A DNA stretch of 54,129 nt, taken from positions 1 to 54,129 of the forward strand of contig NZ_JACHZF010000024.1 in the NCBI RefSeq assembly GCF_014193375.1. The letters run 5' to 3'. This document shows positions 50,104 through 54,129 of this stretch, in pieces (position 1 is the stretch's first letter; every line of letters starts with the position of its first letter). Below the pieces are notes generated by a model that saw only the letters and a program-made list of their open reading frames with translations, had not been told where the DNA came from and ran no database searches. The position numbers were made by a program, and so were the translations under genes. The DNA comes from Halomonas campaniensis. GTDB lineage: Bacteria > Pseudomonadota > Gammaproteobacteria > Pseudomonadales > Halomonadaceae.

Positions 50104-52821
50104 ATGTCACTCAAGATTCGCCTGATGCTGACCATCCTGGTGCTGCCGCTGCTGCTGCTGGCCGGCACCCTCGCCGCCTCCCTCGCCCAGCAGAAGGCCA
50201 CCCATGAGGCGCTGCTTCGGGAGCGGCTGACGGACGCCGCCGCGCTGCTGGCGCCTCCCCTCGGCGAGGCGCTGCAGGCCGGGGATGTCGCTCGCCTCGA
50301 GGACGTTGCCACACGACTGCTGCGCCTCGACGAGGTGCATGCCCTGGGGCTGCTGGATGACCGGGGGGACACGCGCCTCGAGCTGGGCCACCTGCGCGCC
50401 CTGCCGCCGGCCCCCCGCGACGCGGCGACCCACCTGGAGAGCGACGGCACCCGCTGGCGGCTGCAGGCGCCGCTGCCCGGCAACCAGCCCGCCTGGCTGG
50501 TGCTGGACGTGGATGCCGGCTCCCTGCTGCTGGCCCACTACCGCCGGATGGGGATCGCCGGGGTCCTGCTGGCGGTGGCGGGATTCGGCCTGCTGCTGGT
50601 GGCCAATGCCACCCTGAGGCGCCTGCGTCGGCCCCTGGCCGATGCCGATGCGGCGCTGGCCCGGCTGGCCCGCGGCGACACCCCGGCTGCCCTGCCCCCC
50701 TCGCCGCCCGAGCTGGCCGGCCTGACCGAGCGGGTCAATGCGGTGGCGAACCACCTGGCCCAGGTCCGCATCGAGATGCAGCGTCAGGTCGAACAGGCCA
50801 CCGCCGAGCTCCAGGAGTCCATGGAGACCATCGAGGTCCAGAACATCGATCTCGACATGGCCCATCGGCGGGCCGTGGAGGCCAACCGCGTCAAGTCGGA
50901 GTTCCTCGCCAACATGAGCCACGAGATCCGCACGCCGCTCAATGGCATCGTCGGCTTCTGCCGGCTGCTGGGCCGCTCCTCCCTGGATCCGCGCCAGCGG
51001 GAATGGCTGGACCACGTCCAGCGCGCCTGCAACAACCTGCTGATGCTGGTCAACGACGTGCTGGACTTCTCCAAGCTGGAGGCCGGCCGCCTGGAGCTGG
51101 AGCGCCGTCCCGTGGACATGGTGGCCCTGGTGGACGAGGTGCTGGGCCTCCAGGCGCCCCAGGCCCACCAGAAGGAGCTGCAGCTGCTCGGGCTGGTCTA
51201 TGACGATGTCCCCGCCTCGCTGACCGGGGACCCGTTGAGGATCCGCCAGATACTCACCAACCTGGTCAACAACGCGGTCAAGTTCACCGAGCATGGCGAG
51301 GTGATCGTGCGGGTGATGGTCGACCAGGCCGAACCCGGCCGGGTCACCCTGAGGGTCAGCGTCACCGACACCGGCATCGGCCTCTCGTCGGAGCGGCAGC
51401 GCCGCCTCTTCCATGCCTTCCAGCAGGCCGAGCCCAGCCACTCGCGCGAGTTCGGCGGCACCGGGCTGGGGCTGACCATCTGTCGCCAGCTGGTCGAGCA
51501 GATGGGCGGCGAGATCGGCGTGGAGAGCACCCCCGGCAGCGGCAGCACCTTCGCCTTCACCCTGCCGCTGGAGGGCAGCGAGGAGGAGCGTCGGCCGGAG
51601 CTCTGCCTGGCCAGCGAGCGGGTGCTGATCGAGGAGCCCCATCCGGCCACCCACCGCGCCCTGCGCCACCTGTTCGGCCGCTGGGGGGCCCAGCCCGTGG
51701 ACGGCCCGCTGGACAACGCCCCGGGCCGCGGGCCGGCGCTGCTGGTGGCCAGCCTGCCCGCCGCGCCCCTGGCGCCGGCGGAGATGCAGGCCTGGCAGCA
51801 GCGCCTGGACGACCTGGGCTGCCCTGCCCTGCTGCTGGTCAATGCCAGCCCGCTGGACCTGCCGACCCTGAGCCTGCCCCATGGGGGCGAGATCCTCAGC
51901 AAGCCCCTGTCGCGCACGACCCTGGTCCAGGCCGTTCGGCAATGGCTGGGGCCGGCCACCCTGACCCCGACGTCGGAAGCCGCCGAGCCCGCCACCCCGA
52001 CGCCGGTGAGGCTGCTGGCCGTGGATGACACCGAGTCGAACCGCCTGCTGCTGCGCGAGCTGATCCAGCGGCCGGGGATCGAGGTCGACCTGGCGGCCAG
52101 CGGCGAGGAGGCCCTGGGGGTCGCCCGCGGGCAGCACTATGACCTGGTGCTGATGGACATCCGCATGCCCGGCATGGACGGCATCGAGACGACCCGGGCC
52201 CTGCGGCGACTGGACGACATCTGGGCCCGGACCCCGATCGTCGCCGTTACCGCCCATGTGCTCGAGGAGGAGCGCCGCCGACTCCGGGCCAGCGGGCTGG
52301 ACGAGGTGCTGGTCAAGCCGGTGGACGGCGACGACCTGGCCACCCTGCTGGCCCATCACCTGGGGCCGGGGCTCCTCCCCCCGCCGGACGGGGGGGAGGC
52401 GCCCGAGGAGGCCCGGGAGGAGGACGAACTGCCGACGGTGGACATGGCGCTGGGGACACGGCTGGCCGGCGGCCGCGAGGGGCTGGCGAGGGAGCTGCTG
52501 ACGCGGCTCGCCGCCTCGCTGCCGGAGAGCGAGGCGGCGATCCGGGCGGCCCTGGAGGCCCGGGAGGACACGGCGTTGCTCGACGCCATCCATGCCCTCA
52601 ACGGCGCCTGCCGCTACTGCGGCGCCCCGCGCCTGGGACTGATCGCCGAGACCCTGGAGACCCGCCTGCGCTCGCGGGGGCGCCAGGCCGTCCTGCCGCT
52701 GCTCGATGACCTCTTCGCGGCCATGGCCGCCCTGCGGGACTGGGCCACGCAGGAGGAGACTCAGCCCTCCAGCACCACGAAGGCGATCGCCAGCGCCTCC
52801 TCGTCGGAGATCGACAGGTGA
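50104..52821 (+). CDS. barA: hybrid sensor histidine kinase BarA/GacS
   Basis: 905 aa inner-membrane kinase that phosphorylates the UvrY/GacA regulator, controlling Csr small RNAs. Domains in order: helix about 7-27, periplasmic segment, helix about 153-172, HAMP, coiled coil, HisKA with the His in NMSHEIRTPLNGIVGF (about 278), HATPase with the N box NLVNNAVKFTEHGE and GTGLGL, a degenerate receiver (about 500-620) lacking Asp/Lys residues, a true receiver with LMDIRMPGMDG, and an HPt with HALNGACRYCG. ATG 50104 is used. Divergent from the cysM operon, as in pseudomonads for gacS. Its 3' end overlaps acpS by 61 bp. Confidence 0.93.
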   Translation: MSLKIRLMLTILVLPLLLLAGTLAASLAQQKATHEALLRERLTDAAALLAPPLGEALQAGDVARLEDVATRLLRLDEVHALGLLDDRGDTRLELGHLRALPPAPRDAATHLESDGTRWRLQAPLPGNQPAWLVLDVDAGSLLLAHYRRMGIAGVLLAVAGFGLLLVANATLRRLRRPLADADAALARLARGDTPAALPPSPPELAGLTERVNAVANHLAQVRIEMQRQVEQATAELQESMETIEVQNIDLDMAHRRAVEANRVKSEFLANMSHEIRTPLNGIVGFCRLLGRSSLDPRQREWLDHVQRACNNLLMLVNDVLDFSKLEAGRLELERRPVDMVALVDEVLGLQAPQAHQKELQLLGLVYDDVPASLTGDPLRIRQILTNLVNNAVKFTEHGEVIVRVMVDQAEPGRVTLRVSVTDTGIGLSSERQRRLFHAFQQAEPSHSREFGGTGLGLTICRQLVEQMGGEIGVESTPGSGSTFAFTLPLEGSEEERRPELCLASERVLIEEPHPATHRALRHLFGRWGAQPVDGPLDNAPGRGPALLVASLPAAPLAPAEMQAWQQRLDDLGCPALLLVNASPLDLPTLSLPHGGEILSKPLSRTTLVQAVRQWLGPATLTPTSEAAEPATPTPVRLLAVDDTESNRLLLRELIQRPGIEVDLAASGEEALGVARGQHYDLVLMDIRMPGMDGIETTRALRRLDDIWARTPIVAVTAHVLEEERRRLRASGLDEVLVKPVDGDDLATLLAHHLGPGLLPPPDGGEAPEEAREEDELPTVDMALGTRLAGGREGLARELLTRLAASLPESEAAIRAALEAREDTALLDAIHALNGACRYCGAPRLGLIAETLETRLRSRGRQAVLPLLDDLFAAMAALRDWATQEETQPSSTTKAIASASSSEIDR

Positions 52822-53138
52822 ACCGCCCGCACCCCCGCGGCCATGGCCAGTTCGTGGGCCTTGCCGGCGATCACCAGTGACGGGCGGCCCAGGGCATCGT
52901 TGACGACCTGGATCTCGGTCCAGCGCATGCCGCGGCGCAGCCCGGTCCCCAGCGCCTTGACGAAGGCCTCCTTGGCGGCGAAGCGCTTGGCCAGGAAGGC
53001 GGCCGGGGCCGGATGGTCGCGGAAGCGATCAAGCTCCACCTCCCCCAGCAGGCGCAGGGCGAAGCGCTCGCCATGGCGCTCCATGGCGCGCTCGAAACGT
53101 GCCACCCGCGCGATGTCGGTGCCGATGCCGAGGATCAT
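52761..53138 (-). CDS. acpS: holo-[acyl-carrier-protein] synthase
   Basis: 125 aa, the usual AcpS length (126 aa). It transfers phosphopantetheine from coenzyme A to acyl carrier protein. The metal-binding Asp is in ILGIGTDIARVARFE, the Glu in AKRFAAKEAFVKALGTG, and VHLSISDEEALAIA closes the fold. It lies three bases past the pdxJ stop, the conserved pdxJ-acpS order. Its final 20 codons run antisense to the end of barA. Confidence 0.96.
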   Translation of the reverse strand: MILGIGTDIARVARFERAMERHGERFALRLLGEVELDRFRDHPAPAAFLAKRFAAKEAFVKALGTGLRRGMRWTEIQVVNDALGRPSLVIAGKAHELAMAAGVRAVHLSISDEEALAIAFVVLEG

Positions 53139-53141
53139 GGC

Positions 53142-53930
53142 TCAGTGCGGGTGATCATGGTCGTGATCATGGGCTTCCAGCGCCGCCACGAACCCCGCCT
53201 CCTGGCCGGCGATGGCCAGGCGCTTCATCTCGGCCACGGCCTCCTTGAGCCCCACGAACAGCGCCCGCGCGATGATCGCGTGGCCGATATTCAGCTCGTG
53301 GAGGCCGGGGATGGCCGCGATGGCCTCGACGTTGTGGTAGTTCAGGCCATGGCCGGCATTCACGGTGAGCCCCAGCTCCAGCGCCATCTCGGCCGCGGCG
53401 GCGAGACGGGCATGTTCCCTGGCCGCCGCCTCGCCGGTGGCCTCGGCATAGGCGCCGGTGTGCAGCTCGACCACCGCGGCCCCGGCCTCCGCCGCGGCCT
53501 CGATCTGCTCGGGCACGGGGTCGATGAACAGCGACACCTCGCAGCCGGCCTCGGCGAGGCGCTGGCAGGCGACCTGGATGGCCTCGAAGCCGCTCACCAC
53601 GTCCAGCCCGCCCTCGGTGGTCAGCTCCTCGCGCTTCTCCGGCACCAGGCAGACATGGGCCGGGCGCACCGCCTCGGCCAGGGCGATCATCTCCTCGGTG
53701 ACCGCCATCTCGAGGTTCATGCGGGTATTGAGCACCTCGGCCAGCAGCCGGACATCGCGCTCCTGGATATGGCGGCGATCCTCGCGCAGGTGCACGGTGA
53801 TGCCGTCGGCACCCGCCTCCTCGGCGAGCAGCGCGGCCTGGACGGGATCCGGATAGCGGGTACCGCGCGCCTGGCGCAGGGTGGCGATATGGTCGATGTT
53901 GACGCCGAGCAGGAGTCGGGGGGGATGCAT
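53142..53930 (-). CDS. pdxJ: pyridoxine 5'-phosphate synthase
   Basis: 262 aa, about 20 longer than E. coli PdxJ (243 aa). It condenses 1-deoxyxylulose 5-phosphate with 3-amino-2-oxopropyl phosphate to form pyridoxine phosphate. Key blocks: [54 protein letters not shown], and [15 protein letters not shown], ending in [17 protein letters not shown]. The extra length is partly a C-terminal tail rich in His and Asp (HDHDHDHPH), which could bind metal or be neutral drift. ATG 53930 is used. acpS follows three bases on. Confidence 0.95.
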   Translation of the reverse strand: MHPPRLLLGVNIDHIATLRQARGTRYPDPVQAALLAEEAGADGITVHLREDRRHIQERDVRLLAEVLNTRMNLEMAVTEEMIALAEAVRPAHVCLVPEKREELTTEGGLDVVSGFEAIQVACQRLAEAGCEVSLFIDPVPEQIEAAAEAGAAVVELHTGAYAEATGEAAAREHARLAAAAEMALELGLTVNAGHGLNYHNVEAIAAIPGLHELNIGHAIIARALFVGLKEAVAEMKRLAIAGQEAGFVAALEAHDHDHDHPH

Positions 53931-54129
53931 GAGAAGCTCCAGGAGTGTCGAATAGTCAGCAGGACGTCACGCATGATAGCCGTGGTCACGGGGCTGATCC
54001 GGCGGCAGACCTGCGAGGAGGCGCTGTGAACCCATATATGGTCTCCTCCCGGCTTGCAAGGCTCCGTTCATCGATGCAGGTACAGGTTGCTGCCATATAT
54101 CCGGCCTGTGTATGAGGCGCTGATTGCTG
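53931..54129. other. right-edge gap without a gene
   Basis: No convincing gene in the last 199 bases; only a chance frame of 18 codons (53974-54030). It contains the perfect palindrome CCATATATGG (54032-54041) and a second CCATATATCC (54093-54102), both AT-rich in a GC-rich setting. If pdxJ has its own promoter it is in this gap. The usual upstream neighbour, recO, is not visible. Confidence 0.4.

Overview
The window is a GC-rich, gene-dense stretch of a gammaproteobacterial chromosome. Protein content and order (cysM-rlmD-relA-mazG in one overlapping operon divergent from a BarA/GacS hybrid kinase, PolB, RfaH, TrxC, YejK, type-II ProS with editing insert, acpS behind pdxJ) fit a member of the Halomonadaceae or a close relative. 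That assignment rests on family recognition, not on a database search. I saw no tRNA, rRNA, prophage, transposase or CRISPR array.

Layout. 1-9.7 kb: a PAS-GGDEF-EAL c-di-GMP protein, a parvulin, a small DUF6494-type protein translationally coupled to an ABC-2 exporter pair, YejK, a diguanylate cyclase and convergent trxC. 9.8-18.5 kb: an MsbA-type ABC exporter, then a minus-strand series (polB, DUF1294, metallophosphoesterase, membrane-anchored protein, cupin) and a Tat-exported amidohydrolase overlapping an outer-membrane barrel gene. 18.7-25.4 kb: a P-type cation ATPase, a 3-hydroxyisobutyrate-dehydrogenase-like enzyme, a BrnT/BrnA toxin-antitoxin pair followed directly by the 3' scrap of a short-chain dehydrogenase, and a MoxR/CoxE pair. 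25.3-27.5 kb: a two-dyad operator, a 146-bp MITE-like element, and the SatD-DUF3307 pair. 27.7-33.2 kb: proS, a lytic transglycosylase, an HPr-kinase/PqqD fusion coupled to a Tat-exported SRPSY-repeat protein, an isolated 37-codon membrane protein gene with two FNR/ANR-type boxes, an FKBP isomerase and RfaH. 33.4-41.6 kb: an AmpG-type transporter, a SEC-C protein, an ABC1/UbiB kinase-like protein, topB, panE-like reductase and a small barrel. 41.8-54 kb: the cysM-rlmD-relA-mazG-ppc operon, barA, and pdxJ-acpS.

How it works together. Signal transduction is prominent: two c-di-GMP enzymes, RelA, BarA and RfaH. Best candidates for undescribed biology are (i) the kinase/PqqD fusion with its exported repeat protein, which has the form of a peptide-modification system; (ii) the 37-residue membrane protein, whose boxes sit at exactly class II and class I activator positions (-41.5 and -92.5) relative to a good -10; (iii) a shared TACAA-N3-TTGTA-like operator upstream of both the DUF6494/ABC operon and the ABC1 kinase; and (iv) a MITE inserted between a double operator and satD.

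Most genes are separated by a few bases or overlap by ATGA/GTGA, so most promoters fall in the few longer gaps noted below.
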